Part shown: piece after piece, positions 6,645 to 14,936 of the stretch | Layout: each line of letters begins with the position of its first letter | Position numbering within the stretch: position 1 is the first letter of the stretch | DNA from: UBA2022 sp964621555 | GTDB taxonomy: Bacteria; Patescibacteriota; Dojkabacteria; SC72 | DNA length: 16,914 bases | Direction: 5' to 3' | Assembly: GCA_964621555.1 (NCBI GenBank) | Contig: CAZUOO010000017.1 | Span: 1-16,914, forward strand | Notes under the pieces: model-generated | Database searches by the model: none | Told to the model about the DNA's origin: nothing | Seen by the model: the letters and a program-made list of their open reading frames with translations, nothing else | Position numbers and translations under genes: made by a program

Positions 6645-8492
6645 CTACTCTTTCTTCTTACTCTCCTTCTTTATGTACTTACACTTAGGGTATGCACTGC
6701 ATCCTGTAAAGGTTTTCCCCCACTTACCTTTCCTCTCGACTAGATTACTACCACAGTCGGGACACTTCTCAAGAAGCTTCAAAGGTACTGCAGTTTTACA
6801 CTTAGGATAGTCGGTACATGCCCAGTAGTGACCAAACCTTCCGTTCTTTATAATCATATCCTTACCACACTTCTCACACTTACCCTCTCTAACAAACTTA
6901 CCCTCATCAAGTACAAACTCATCCGCCTGAAGATTCTTCATCCCTTTACACTCAGGGAATTTAGAGCAACTAAGGAATTTTCCAAATCTACCTAGTTTAA
7001 CAACCATCTCAGAACCACACTCCTCACACTTCTCATCGGACTTCTCTAGTACTACCACGTCCTCTTTTTTCACATCCTTATCTATTCTCTCAATATCTGC
7101 TATCAAAGGCTTATACTCCTTATCCATAAACGGCTTATACTTGACCTTTCCTAATGCAATACCGTCAAGACCATCCTCCACTTTTGCCGTATATTTATAG
7201 TCAACCATTCTAGTGAAATGACTAACCAAAAAGTTGCTAACTATGGTTCCGATATCGGTAGGCGCTAACTTCTTTTCCACCTTAATTACATAACCTCGAT
7301 CCATTATAGTACTGATAATGGTTGCGTATGTAGAAGGCCTCCCTACTCCCAATACCTCTAACTGTTTAACAAGGGTAGCTTCTGTATATCGAGACTTAGG
7401 AGCTGTGAACTTCTGAACAGGTACCACCTCTTTCTTATCCATTTTATCTCCCTTATCAATCTTGCTAACTTCCTGCACATCTTCTCCCTCTTTCCCATAT
7501 TTAACGTTCCAAAGTTTCTTAAATCCTTCAAAAGTGCAGTTCTGTGCAGTTACATTAAAAGTATATTTATCTGAGAAACCCTCTGGAGAAGCCTCTATAT
7601 TATATGTCTCATAGAGTGCAGGAGCCATTTGAGAAGCCAGAGCTCTATTTCTAATTAAGTCATACAATTTCTTCTCCTGTGCTTCAGCATCACTTAATCC
7701 CGCCCCACTTTTACTTGCATCCGTAGGTCTAATAGCTTCATGAGCCTCCTGAGCTAATTTACTAGATTTTCTAAAATAGTTTGGAGACTTTGGTAGATAC
7801 TCACTACCCATACTTCCTGCAATATACTTTCTAAAGTTCTCAATTGCATCTTTACTCAAATTTGTGGAATCTGTTCTCATATAGGTGATATGACCTTTCT
7901 GATATAGCCCCTGTGCAAGTGCCATTGTCTTCTTAGCAGAATACCCCAAATGATTGTTTCCAGCCTGTTGTAGCGTAGAGGTTGTAAATGGAGGTGGTGC
8001 ACTAACCGTTCTATTACCACGTTTTACATCACCTGCTACATAAGTCTTCGTATTGATATCCGATAGAATTTCTTCTATTTGAGCTTTATTATTTGCTTTA
8101 AACTTCTTTCCACCAACCTTCCCCAATTTAAATCTCACAACCTTTCCATCCTCCGTTAACAAATCTACATAGATCTCCCAGAACTCCTCAGGCACGAACG
8201 TAGTAATTTCAGCTTCACGCTCAACAATTAGCCTTAAAGCTACTGATTGTACACGACCCGCAGAAAGACCATATCTAATCTTCTTCCACAACAATCCAGA
8301 CACCTTATACCCTACCAACCTATCCAATACTCTTCGAGCAAACTGTGCCTGAACCAGATCCATATCTATCTCTCTAGGAGAATTAACCGCTGCAATTACT
8401 GCATTCTTTGTAATCTCATTAAAGGTAATCCTTCGAGGATTCTTCAACTTTAAACCCTGAGAAGCGTGATATGCAATTGCCTCACCTTCACG
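6645..8492 (-). CDS. topA: DNA topoisomerase I (5' end lost in assembly gap)
   Basis: Type IA topoisomerase relaxes negative supercoils through a 5'-phosphotyrosine. The readable part is 615 residues. It begins inside the TOPRIM end at REGEAIA (the last part of the DxDxxE metal motif), so about 110-115 N-terminal residues with the start codon are missing in the gap. Next come GLSAGRVQSVALRLIVERE and the active-site motif HITYMRTDSTN, with the Tyr codon at 7881-7883. VGRPSTYATII follows, and then three C-terminal four-cysteine zinc ribbons (CEECG, CEKCG and CPDCG type). Adding the lost part gives about 730 residues, normal for the family. radC follows after 40 bp. The apparent in-frame join to dprA is an artefact. 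Confidence 0.95.
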   Translation of the reverse strand, partial: REGEAIAYHASQGLKLKNPRRITFNEITKNAVIAAVNSPREIDMDLVQAQFARRVLDRLVGYKVSGLLWKKIRYGLSAGRVQSVALRLIVEREAEITTFVPEEFWEIYVDLLTEDGKVVRFKLGKVGGKKFKANNKAQIEEILSDINTKTYVAGDVKRGNRTVSAPPPFTTSTLQQAGNNHLGYSAKKTMALAQGLYQKGHITYMRTDSTNLSKDAIENFRKYIAGSMGSEYLPKSPNYFRKSSKLAQEAHEAIRPTDASKSGAGLSDAEAQEKKLYDLIRNRALASQMAPALYETYNIEASPEGFSDKYTFNVTAQNCTFEGFKKLWNVKYGKEGEDVQEVSKIDKGDKMDKKEVVPVQKFTAPKSRYTEATLVKQLEVLGVGRPSTYATIISTIMDRGYVIKVEKKLAPTDIGTIVSNFLVSHFTRMVDYKYTAKVEDGLDGIALGKVKYKPFMDKEYKPLIADIERIDKDVKKEDVVVLEKSDEKCEECGSEMVVKLGRFGKFLSCSKFPECKGMKNLQADEFVLDEGKFVREGKCEKCGKDMIIKNGRFGHYWACTDYPKCKTAVPLKLLEKCPDCGSNLVERKGKWGKTFTGCSAYPKCKYIKKESKKKE

Positions 8493-8592
8493 NNNNNNNN
8501 NNNNNNNNNNNNNNNNNNNNNNNNNNNNNNNNNNNNNNNNNNNNNNNNNNNNNNNNNNNNNNNNNNNNNNNNNNNNNNNNNNNNNNNNNNNN
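8493..8592. other. Assembly gap (100 N)
   Basis: Exactly 100 N, the customary placeholder for a gap of unknown length. The real missing sequence must hold the end of dprA and the start of topA. From usual family lengths that is probably several hundred bp rather than 100. Confidence 0.97.
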
Positions 8593-9263
8593 TCCATCTT
8601 CAGCGCATAATTTGCACTGCTCATACTCCCACTTCTCACATCACCTTTAAACATAACCAACATGTTACACAGGCTAGATATCAATACATTCCTTTCAAGG
8701 AAGCACTCTTTACGAATCGTAGCACTAGGAGGGTATAGCGAAATACACAATATGTTTCTCAGAAAGTGGAGAGCAGTTGGACTCCAATTCCATGGGGTGG
8801 GAGAAATTACAACGACTTTCCCTCCCCTACTTAACCATAGATCTATCACTAAAGTATCCACCCCTCTGGCCCCACCTGCAATGAGAACTGCATTAGGGAC
8901 TTTAGAGAAGGTAGAGGCTATAAACATACGAATGGATGTAGAAACGTCACTATCGAGTACTCTAGAGCCTGACACCCCTATCTTTATATACCTCTCATTA
9001 CAATCCTGGATTGTTTTCAATATCTCAAGATTACCTTTTAGAAAAAGAATTAAAGGTGGGGATTTAAGGGAGAGGAAAGAATGAGGATATAGCTTAGAAT
9101 TATAGTCAATTATCAAATCCATACCATTTAATATATGATCATTTGCACCCTCCTCCCATATCCCAACGTTCTGACAATACTTAAGTAGTTTGAGATTGTT
9201 TAAACAGCCCTTTTGGAGAAGCTCGATCACACTTTGAATATTTATGGTTGGTATTGATTCCAC
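8593..9263 (-). CDS. dprA: DNA-processing protein DprA/Smf (3' end lost in assembly gap)
   Basis: DprA binds single-stranded DNA, loads RecA on it, and protects incoming DNA during natural transformation. The readable 223 residues show the family pattern. A helical N-terminus leads to YPHSFLSLKSPPLILFLKGN. The Rossmann-like domain has VSGSR (about 97-101), IAGGARGVDT (about 128-137), FLERN (178-182) and SGSMSSA (201-207). The C-terminal part is in the gap. The start is GTG: the codon just upstream in frame is TGA, preceded by ATG GTA, so a three-codon ATG-GTA-TGA abuts the start. No Shine-Dalgarno. It lies 39 bp after the PBP2 gene. The dprA-topA order is common in Firmicutes and elsewhere. 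Confidence 0.92.
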
Positions 9264-9270
9264 TCATACC

Positions 9271-9302
9271 ATTGTACAGATTGAAAATGAAATACTTCTT
9301 AA
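9271..9302 (-). repeat. Repeated upstream element, copy 2 (before dprA)
   Basis: This copy starts directly after the TAG stop of the PBP2 gene and ends with TCTGTACAAT, 7 bp before the dprA GTG. It differs from the radC copy at four positions: one in the AAGAARTATT part and three clustered in the centre. Same orientation and same distance to the next start codon. Confidence 0.7.
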
Positions 9303-11306
9303 CTACTTCGAAGAGTATTCAACCCACCAATCTATAAATTCACGAGCTACAGTAGCGGCGTTGTAGCTTTCCCCACCGTCCTCAAGCAGAATTACAAATG
9401 AATACTTAGGTTTCTCATAGGGGAAGAAACCCGTAACCCACGCGTGTGTATGCTCATAGATACCCTTAGAGTTTAACCTACCGAACTCCGCCGTTCCAGT
9501 CTTACCTGCAACTTCAACCTTAGCATCTGTAAGGGGGAATATAACCCTCCTAGGACCGTTTACACTAGCCCACATCCCTTCCCTTACAATATTCAATGCA
9601 TTTGCAGAGATTATCTTCTCTCCTAGTGGTTCATTATTAAGAATCTTCTCTGTACCCTTTGCATCTACAAGCTTCACTCCTACATGAGGACGATTTAGCG
9701 TCCCACCATTTGCAATTGCTCCCACCCAATTAGCCATCTGTATTGGGGTTACAGTGGTAATACCCTGACCAATTACCGAGTTACAAGAATCTCCTTCTGG
9801 ATACCAGACGGGATCAAGCCAAGGACTGCTACTTGTTGCCAACCTTATCTTATTCTCAGGGGAAGGAAGCAAACCCGCACCCTCTCCTGGAATATCAATA
9901 TATGTATATTTACCAATACCAAACCTCTCAAGATATGGTACTAACTTATTCATATCCCAGTTACGAATCGTCTCACAAAAGAATATATTTGAGGAAACGG
10001 AAAGTGCATCAACAACTGTAAGGGCACCGTATGACTTATCCCTATACTCCTGAAAACGAGCACCATTGGAGAAAGTATATCCAGGTCGACTCACATATAC
10101 AGTATTCCGATTAATGGCACCGGCATCTAAAGCAGAGGCTGCAATTAAGGTCTTAAAGGTGGAGCCGGGAGGAATCTGAGCGGCGATTGGGCGGTTGTTA
10201 AGAGGAGTTCGCTTATCATTAAGCAGTTTATTATATTCCTTCACAGATATTCCGCCTATGAAGCTATTATTGTCAAAGCTAGGATATGAGCCCAGCACTA
10301 TAACCTCACCTGTATTAACATCCTGCAATATCCCCACTCCTGCGGTTGCGCTATAGTCTTTTACTGCCTTCGCAAGAATCTCATACATCTTATTCTGCGC
10401 CTTTCCATCCACACTCAAATATAGACTACTACCAGATACAGGATCCTTTAATGTAACCTCGGAATCGGAAACAATATTTCCATACCCATCTACCTCTCGA
10501 GCCCTTTTACCATCAATCCCAAACAACTCTTTATCGTAGATTTTCTCCACCCCGCTCTTACCTATCACGTCATCGAATTCTACATAGGAAAGTTTTTCTA
10601 ATTCCTCTGCGTATACGTCTCCGGTATATCCAAGTATATGAGAGAGAGAGAGTCCTCCAGGGTAGTGTCGCTGGGAAGCGTCATCCACCACCACACCCTT
10701 AATTTTATCCGACTGTGATTTAACTTGAATTGCAGTTTGATTATCAACTCCTCTCGCCAACACAATATATTTAGCCAAAGCTCTCTCTGTGGCATTCATA
10801 GCGTCAAGTGTAGAAAACACCCTCTCGGATATGGAAGGCGATTTAAACTTATCCGGAAGGATATCTTCTACTACCGATATCACTTCCCCTACCTCCTCAT
10901 AGTTAATAACTCCATTTTCTCTAAATTCTCGTACGTCTAGGGTAATGTTAATGGAAGGGATATTCTCAGCTATCTTTTTACCCGTACGATCAAATATAAC
11001 TCCTCTGTTTGCAGGAATATTTATAATCTCCAACTTATTATTTATAGATCGTTTATACAGTACCGCACCTTGAGCAATTTGAAGATTGAAAAGGGATGTA
11101 GTGACCGCAATTAAAACCATAAACACTAGAATAAAGGGGACTACATAGTTCCATCTCGAGATTACTACACTATCGTTATGCTTCTTCTTTACAGACTTAA
11201 CCACCTCGTCTCGGGCTTCTGTTAGCACCTTGGAATTTACATACTCCTTAAATGAGGCATCCTTCCTACTTTCTCTTTCCAATTTCTTTGAAAGCCTTAG
11301 ATTCAC
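9303..11306 (-). CDS. mrdA: Penicillin-binding protein 2 (class B transpeptidase, elongasome)
   Basis: This DD-transpeptidase cross-links peptidoglycan during lateral wall growth with MreBCD and RodA. Of 667 residues, the first 50 are basic and cytoplasmic, about 53-73 form the membrane anchor, and RGVIFDRTG (about 101-109) marks the class B dimerisation domain. The penicillin-binding domain has Ser382-x-x-Lys385 (GSTFK), Ser438-Ser-Asn440, and Lys602-Thr-Gly604 (AGKTGTAEFG), so all catalytic motifs are intact. The start is GTG, sharing one base with the mreD stop (TAGTG), which suggests translational coupling. The rodA gene that often follows is not here; dprA is next. Retention of a peptidoglycan elongation system is clear. 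Confidence 0.95.
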   Translation of the reverse strand: MNLRLSKKLERESRKDASFKEYVNSKVLTEARDEVVKSVKKKHNDSVVISRWNYVVPFILVFMVLIAVTTSLFNLQIAQGAVLYKRSINNKLEIINIPANRGVIFDRTGKKIAENIPSINITLDVREFRENGVINYEEVGEVISVVEDILPDKFKSPSISERVFSTLDAMNATERALAKYIVLARGVDNQTAIQVKSQSDKIKGVVVDDASQRHYPGGLSLSHILGYTGDVYAEELEKLSYVEFDDVIGKSGVEKIYDKELFGIDGKRAREVDGYGNIVSDSEVTLKDPVSGSSLYLSVDGKAQNKMYEILAKAVKDYSATAGVGILQDVNTGEVIVLGSYPSFDNNSFIGGISVKEYNKLLNDKRTPLNNRPIAAQIPPGSTFKTLIAASALDAGAINRNTVYVSRPGYTFSNGARFQEYRDKSYGALTVVDALSVSSNIFFCETIRNWDMNKLVPYLERFGIGKYTYIDIPGEGAGLLPSPENKIRLATSSSPWLDPVWYPEGDSCNSVIGQGITTVTPIQMANWVGAIANGGTLNRPHVGVKLVDAKGTEKILNNEPLGEKIISANALNIVREGMWASVNGPRRVIFPLTDAKVEVAGKTGTAEFGRLNSKGIYEHTHAWVTGFFPYEKPKYSFVILLEDGGESYNAATVAREFIDWWVEYSSK

Positions 11307-11809
11307 TATTTGATTCTAATTATTTTATGGTCTCTACTATCCCCAGATATATATCCTCGGATTTTTGAGTAGATTACAATGGTAGCAGACATAATTAAAG
11401 ATGCAACGAGTGATGAATATACCTCTGTACTTCCTTCGAATACCTTTAATCCATTTCCAGTAGAGATGCCTATGAGCATATTGAAAAAGACAATAAATAT
11501 GAAGAAGGTGATAAAGCTAAGAATGAGATCAATTAAAGGGGTATCACTTGGAATAAACCTACGAAATAACAGCTCGATAAAATATGCAAGTGAAATGGCT
11601 ACGAAGGTGGATCCTAATAAGGTATGAAAAGCCACGTCGTTTAGTAAGGTAAGTAGAAAAAGGATAATCATCAACAATCTTTGTGAGCTATACCTATATA
11701 TAATCAAACCCACAATTGCAATAAAAAAGATGCCTAAAAAACCATATAGGAATGGAGATATCAATGGGACAAGAAGTAGTATTAATACTGCGAAAATAAT
11801 TGTATTCAT
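11306..11809 (-). CDS. mreD: Rod shape-determining protein MreD
   Basis: This small integral membrane protein of the elongasome has 167 residues and about five hydrophobic helices with few charged residues between them. Sequence conservation in MreD is low, so the call rests on topology, length and position between mreC and the PBP2 gene. It overlaps both neighbours by one base: TAATG with mreC and TAGTG with PBP2. No Shine-Dalgarno; coupled translation is likely. Confidence 0.88.
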   Translation of the reverse strand: MNTIIFAVLILLLVPLISPFLYGFLGIFFIAIVGLIIYRYSSQRLLMIILFLLTLLNDVAFHTLLGSTFVAISLAYFIELLFRRFIPSDTPLIDLILSFITFFIFIVFFNMLIGISTGNGLKVFEGSTEVYSSLVASLIMSATIVIYSKIRGYISGDSRDHKIIRIK

Positions 11810-12636
11810 TATAGCTTTATAAAGTACCTATTAATATTATTATAATCGACCTCAATTTCCAAACCAGAAACAATTGAAGAGGAAGAAGGATCCTTATTCA
11901 AGTCCTTGACCTTACCTAAAAGTAGATACTGCCCTACTTTTTCATCATTGACGATTACCAAATCTCCATCTGCAACCCCTTTATCTGTACTTATATTTTC
12001 CAACACCACTCTATCCCCTTTTCCAATGGCAATAGCACTGGATTTAGTTTGGTTTGCCACCATCTTACCTAAACCCCCTAATTTCTTCCCCTCTAAAGAA
12101 GTTGGTCGCACAATAGAAACCTTGATAAAACTAGAACGGCTATATGGAAGTTTAACTACTGAACTATGTGCAGTGACATTATCGACTTGCCCAATATAAT
12201 AGAAACCATACTGAATAATCATATCTTCTTTCACTTCATCCTCCGACCCTTTATCAATATACCCAACCTGATTATCACTACCTACAAACATTCGACTCTC
12301 TACAAACCTATCTTCCTTCCCCGATATCTTATCTATCTCCCTAAGGCGGACATTATCCTCGATAATAAATACGAGAGAGTCCAACTCAGACTTCAACTTA
12401 ATATTCTCCGCCTTAGCCTCCTCATACCCATTCTTTAGTTCAACTATATTTGAAAAAAGTGATAGGTATCCTTGAAATCTACGACCACTTAAGACCTGAT
12501 CGTTAGAGATTGGACTATATAGATATGAAATAAAAGTTCGTACAGGCTCAAATGTAGAGCTGAAAAGCATCAACACCGCACTGAATATCAGTAGATATAC
12601 GCCATTTAAACTATTACCACCCTCTGGTTTTTCCAT
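11809..12636 (-). CDS. mreC: Rod shape-determining protein MreC
   Basis: MreC is a bitopic scaffold that links cytoplasmic MreB to PBP2 outside the membrane. The sequence shows a membrane helix at about residues 11-30, a coiled-coil stretch at about 65-100 (ELKNGYEEAKAENIKLKSELDSL), and then the beta-barrel region, where VGQYLLLGKV near the C-terminus is typical. I chose the ATG at 12636, which gives 275 residues and has a weak TTGGA just before it. A TTG three codons upstream (12645) would also be in frame but has no support. It begins 12 bp after the mreB stop. Confidence 0.9.
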   Translation of the reverse strand: MEKPEGGNSLNGVYLLIFSAVLMLFSSTFEPVRTFISYLYSPISNDQVLSGRRFQGYLSLFSNIVELKNGYEEAKAENIKLKSELDSLVFIIEDNVRLREIDKISGKEDRFVESRMFVGSDNQVGYIDKGSEDEVKEDMIIQYGFYYIGQVDNVTAHSSVVKLPYSRSSFIKVSIVRPTSLEGKKLGGLGKMVANQTKSSAIAIGKGDRVVLENISTDKGVADGDLVIVNDEKVGQYLLLGKVKDLNKDPSSSSIVSGLEIEVDYNNINRYFIKL

Positions 12637-12648
12637 TGATTCCAAGAA

Positions 12649-13704
12649 TTAAATAATCTCATTCCAAGATCTCTGAATTTTCTCAAGAAGTTCAATATGA
12701 TCTAACATTAACGCAGTTCCTCTAGCCACCGCTGACATAGGATCGTCTACAATATTTACAGGTACGTTCAACTCACTCTGCCACAACTTATCTAATCCAC
12801 GAATTAAAGCACCACCACCGGCAAGGTTAATCCCAGAAGTTAATAGGTCGGTGAGGAGTTCTGGAGGAGTTTCTTCAATTGCATCTTTAATAGCGTCAGT
12901 TATCTGTTCTATAGAGTTTGAGATAGCTTCCCTAACCTCCACGCTAGTAAATTCGATAGATCTAGGTAGTCCAGATATCAAATCTCTTCCTTGAATGACC
13001 ACAGTCTGTTCCTCTTCAAGAGGTGATGCTGAACCAATTGCAATTTTCACATCCTCTGCAGTCCTCTCCCCTATTAAAATATTATATTTATCTCTAACAT
13101 AATCAATAATATCTTGATCCATCTCATCCCCTGCAATACGAATCGTTTTATCCACTACAATATCTCCTAGTGAAAGTACTGCAATATCTGAAGTACCCCC
13201 ACCAATATCAACAATCATACTTCCAGAAGCCTGTTCGACAGGAAGTCCAGCTCCAATAGCTGCCGCCATAGCCTCTTCAACTATAAAGACCTCTCTCGCC
13301 CCTGCCGTTTTACACGCATCTATCACCGCCTGCCTCTCTACTTCCGTTACAGAAGAAGGAACTCCCACGATTACCCGTGGTCTTGGAATCTTAAAAGGTT
13401 TGGTAACGTAGGTATGTGCTAAACCAATGAAATGATGAATCATAGCCTGAGTAGTATCGAAGTCGGTAATTACACCGTCTCGCAAAGGTCTCACCGCAAC
13501 CACATTGGCAGGTGTTCTTCCGATCATCTGCCTGGCTTCCTTTCCCACTGCAAGCACTCTATTGCTCTTCTTATCGATGGCTACAACAGAAGGTTCTGAT
13601 ACCACAATTCCCTTTCCACGAAGGTATACCATTGTATTAGCAGTACCCAAATCAATACCAATATCATAGGTAATAAGTTCTAGAAGAGAATTAAAAATCT
13701 TCAT
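12649..13704 (-). CDS. mreB: Rod shape-determining protein MreB (bacterial actin)
   Basis: MreB is an ATP-binding actin homologue that polymerises under the membrane and guides lateral wall synthesis. Phosphate-1 motif DIGIDLGTANT lies at about residues 14-24. Other signatures are VGVPSSVTEVERQA, the phosphate-2 motif VDIGGGTSDIAVLSLG, and the adenosine-motif region NLAGGGALIRGLD. Length is 351 from the ATG at 13704; a TTG one codon upstream is in frame but less likely. The N-terminal hydrophobic KIFNSLLELI may act as a membrane-binding helix. It heads the mreB-mreC-mreD-mrdA operon and has a candidate promoter in the spacer after rpmB. Confidence 0.97.
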   Translation of the reverse strand: MKIFNSLLELITYDIGIDLGTANTMVYLRGKGIVVSEPSVVAIDKKSNRVLAVGKEARQMIGRTPANVVAVRPLRDGVITDFDTTQAMIHHFIGLAHTYVTKPFKIPRPRVIVGVPSSVTEVERQAVIDACKTAGAREVFIVEEAMAAAIGAGLPVEQASGSMIVDIGGGTSDIAVLSLGDIVVDKTIRIAGDEMDQDIIDYVRDKYNILIGERTAEDVKIAIGSASPLEEEQTVVIQGRDLISGLPRSIEFTSVEVREAISNSIEQITDAIKDAIEETPPELLTDLLTSGINLAGGGALIRGLDKLWQSELNVPVNIVDDPMSAVARGTALMLDHIELLEKIQRSWNEII

Positions 13705-13734
13705 CAATCACAACAGCATTAAATAACTGTAGCT

Positions 13735-13763
13735 ATTGTAACATTAAAAATGGGATATTTCAG
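13735..13763 (-). promoter_or_regulatory. Candidate promoter of the mreBCD-mrdA operon
   Basis: On the minus strand CTGAAA (13758-13763), 17 bp, then TACAAT (13735-13740), matching sigma-70 at 4/6 and 5/6. The predicted transcript starts about 25 bp before the mreB ATG. It lies within the 67-bp rpmB-mreB spacer, which shows no clear terminator. Confidence 0.45.
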
Positions 13764-13771
13764 TAGAGAGA

Positions 13772-13999
13772 TTAGGCAGCTGCAACTTCAGGCTGATCTT
13801 TTCTCATCCTCTTGTAACACTTCATACAAACATCTGCCCTTACAACCTGTCCATTAACCTCTAAATCAAGCTTTCTAAGGTTAGGTCTGAACACTCTAAG
13901 TGTCTTTGGAGCTTTAAATCTCCATTGAATGGAGTGATGATGTTGAATTCGCTTTCCAGCGATTCTTCCTTTTCCACAGATTGCACAGACTTTTGTCAT
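13772..13999 (-). CDS. rpmB: 50S ribosomal protein L28 (zinc-binding form)
   Basis: L28 is a small protein of the large subunit. Its 75 residues show the family layout: KVCAICGKGRIAGKRIQHHHS at the N-terminus, RVFRPNLRKLDLEVNGQ in the middle, and ADVCMKCYKRMRK near the end. The two CxxC pairs (CAIC and CMKC) make it the zinc-ribbon version. A strong promoter lies just upstream. No Shine-Dalgarno precedes the ATG. It is divergent from the small M50 protease gene. Confidence 0.95.
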   Translation of the reverse strand: MTKVCAICGKGRIAGKRIQHHHSIQWRFKAPKTLRVFRPNLRKLDLEVNGQVVRADVCMKCYKRMRKDQPEVAAA

Positions 14000-14030
14000 A
14001 ATATTTATTTGAATAGTAAAATGCTAGGTG

Positions 14031-14059
14031 ATATTATCAAAAACATTGAAATTTTACAA
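14031..14059 (-). promoter_or_regulatory. Promoter of rpmB
   Basis: On the minus strand TTGTAA (14054-14059), exactly 17 bp, then TAATAT (14031-14036), both near the sigma-70 consensus, giving a leader of about 25 nt before the rpmB ATG at 13999. Confidence 0.6.
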
Positions 14060-14106
14060 GCGCTTTATACATTCAACTAGTGCATAGGAAGGAAAGTATG
14101 TAGAGT

Positions 14107-14123
14107 TATTTCTAAAAGAAATA
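14107..14123. repeat. Short inverted repeat in the rpmB / M50 spacer
   Basis: Perfect 7-bp arms, tatttct and agaaata, flank a 3-bp centre (aaa). It lies in the middle of the 213-bp divergent spacer, upstream of both candidate promoters. It could be a regulator site, or chance in AT-rich DNA. Confidence 0.35.
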
Positions 14124-14164
14124 GATAAAGACACAATATTATACAAATAATTCTGCCGGCATAT

Positions 14165-14194
14165 TTAGAAAGTAACCTTGTAATTAGATAAAAT
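14165..14194 (+). promoter_or_regulatory. Weak candidate promoter of the small M50 protease gene
   Basis: TTAGAA (14165-14170), 18 bp, then TAAAAT (14189-14194, 5/6). It would leave a leader of only about 12 nt with no Shine-Dalgarno, so the mRNA would be nearly leaderless. The -35 match is poor. Confidence 0.3.
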
Positions 14195-14212
14195 CTTAGA
14201 TATCCTCAAGAC

Positions 14213-14818
14213 ATGGATACACTAAATTGGATGCTCTTCGCAATCCCATCAATATTAATAGCCTCTACAGTACATGAATATGCACACGCATGGACCGCAT
14301 ATAAACTGGGTGATTCAACAGCAAAAGCTGAAGGTAGGATGACCCTCAACCCGCTCGTCCATATAGACCCAATCGGAGCAATTATGCTCTTTGTTGCGAG
14401 AATTGGTTGGAGCAAACCCGTACCTATATATGAGAGAAACTTCAAAAACCCAGTACAAGGCACAGCCATCACAGCTATTGCAGGACCTATTAGCAACCTC
14501 ATATTGGTAGTAATTACAGCAATAATCTATAACATATTTTTAAAAGAAGCATCTGACACAGTACTATCATTCGTATATGTATTCGTTATCATCAACCTAT
14601 CCCTTATGACCTTCAATCTAATGCCAATACCACCATTAGATGGACATAAGATTGTACGTGCCCTACTCCCTGACAAGCTACGATACTCTTGGGAAATGAC
14701 AGAAAAATATGCTATATGGCTAATAATTATCCTCTTCCTACCGCTATCTCCATTACATAGGTACACTTCTACCTTCATATCTTCAATTTTAGACTTCTTT
14801 TTGAAGATAATATTCTAG
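14213..14818 (+). CDS. Small M50 family site-2-type protease (no PDZ domain)
   Basis: This is an integral membrane zinc metalloprotease of 201 residues. The zinc motif HEYAH is at residues 21-25 in the first helix. GRMTLNPLVHIDPIG is the typical loop of the FtsH-unrelated short S2P group, AGPISN begins the next helix, and NLMPIPPLDG supplies the third zinc ligand, Asp143. The protein is almost all membrane segments, with no PDZ, CBS or extracellular domain. Such short members are common in bacteria and archaea, and their substrates are mostly unknown. It is the second M50 protease in the window besides RseP. It is divergent from rpmB and convergent with the TrmB-like gene. Confidence 0.93.
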   Translation: MDTLNWMLFAIPSILIASTVHEYAHAWTAYKLGDSTAKAEGRMTLNPLVHIDPIGAIMLFVARIGWSKPVPIYERNFKNPVQGTAITAIAGPISNLILVVITAIIYNIFLKEASDTVLSFVYVFVIINLSLMTFNLMPIPPLDGHKIVRALLPDKLRYSWEMTEKYAIWLIIILFLPLSPLHRYTSTFISSILDFFLKIIF

Positions 14819-14842
14819 TACTACAACCCTAAAATTATTATT

Positions 14843-14863
14843 GCCTAGAAAGATTATCTAGGC
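14843..14863 (-). terminator. Possible terminator hairpin between convergent genes
   Basis: Perfect 7-bp arms gcctaga and tctaggc with a 7-nt loop. Read on the minus strand, the hairpin is followed by AATAATAATTTT, a loose T-rich tail, so it could end the TrmB-like transcript. On the plus strand there is no T tract. Weak support. Confidence 0.35.
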
Positions 14864-14936
14864 TATCATTAACCGTCCTGATGGAGTACAAGGGAGTGTT
14901 TGGCTCCGTAACCGATGTTTTGGGACTTCAAAATTG

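Noticed and set aside
6645..9263. A natural DprA-TopA fusion protein
   Set aside because: The join runs through exactly 100 N, both halves lack parts that the families always have, and the genes are commonly adjacent but separate.
14870..14930. Hammerhead-like ribozyme or known riboswitch (the CTGATG word near 14878)
   Set aside because: The required GAAA and conserved core partners are missing, and no riboswitch core could be matched by eye.
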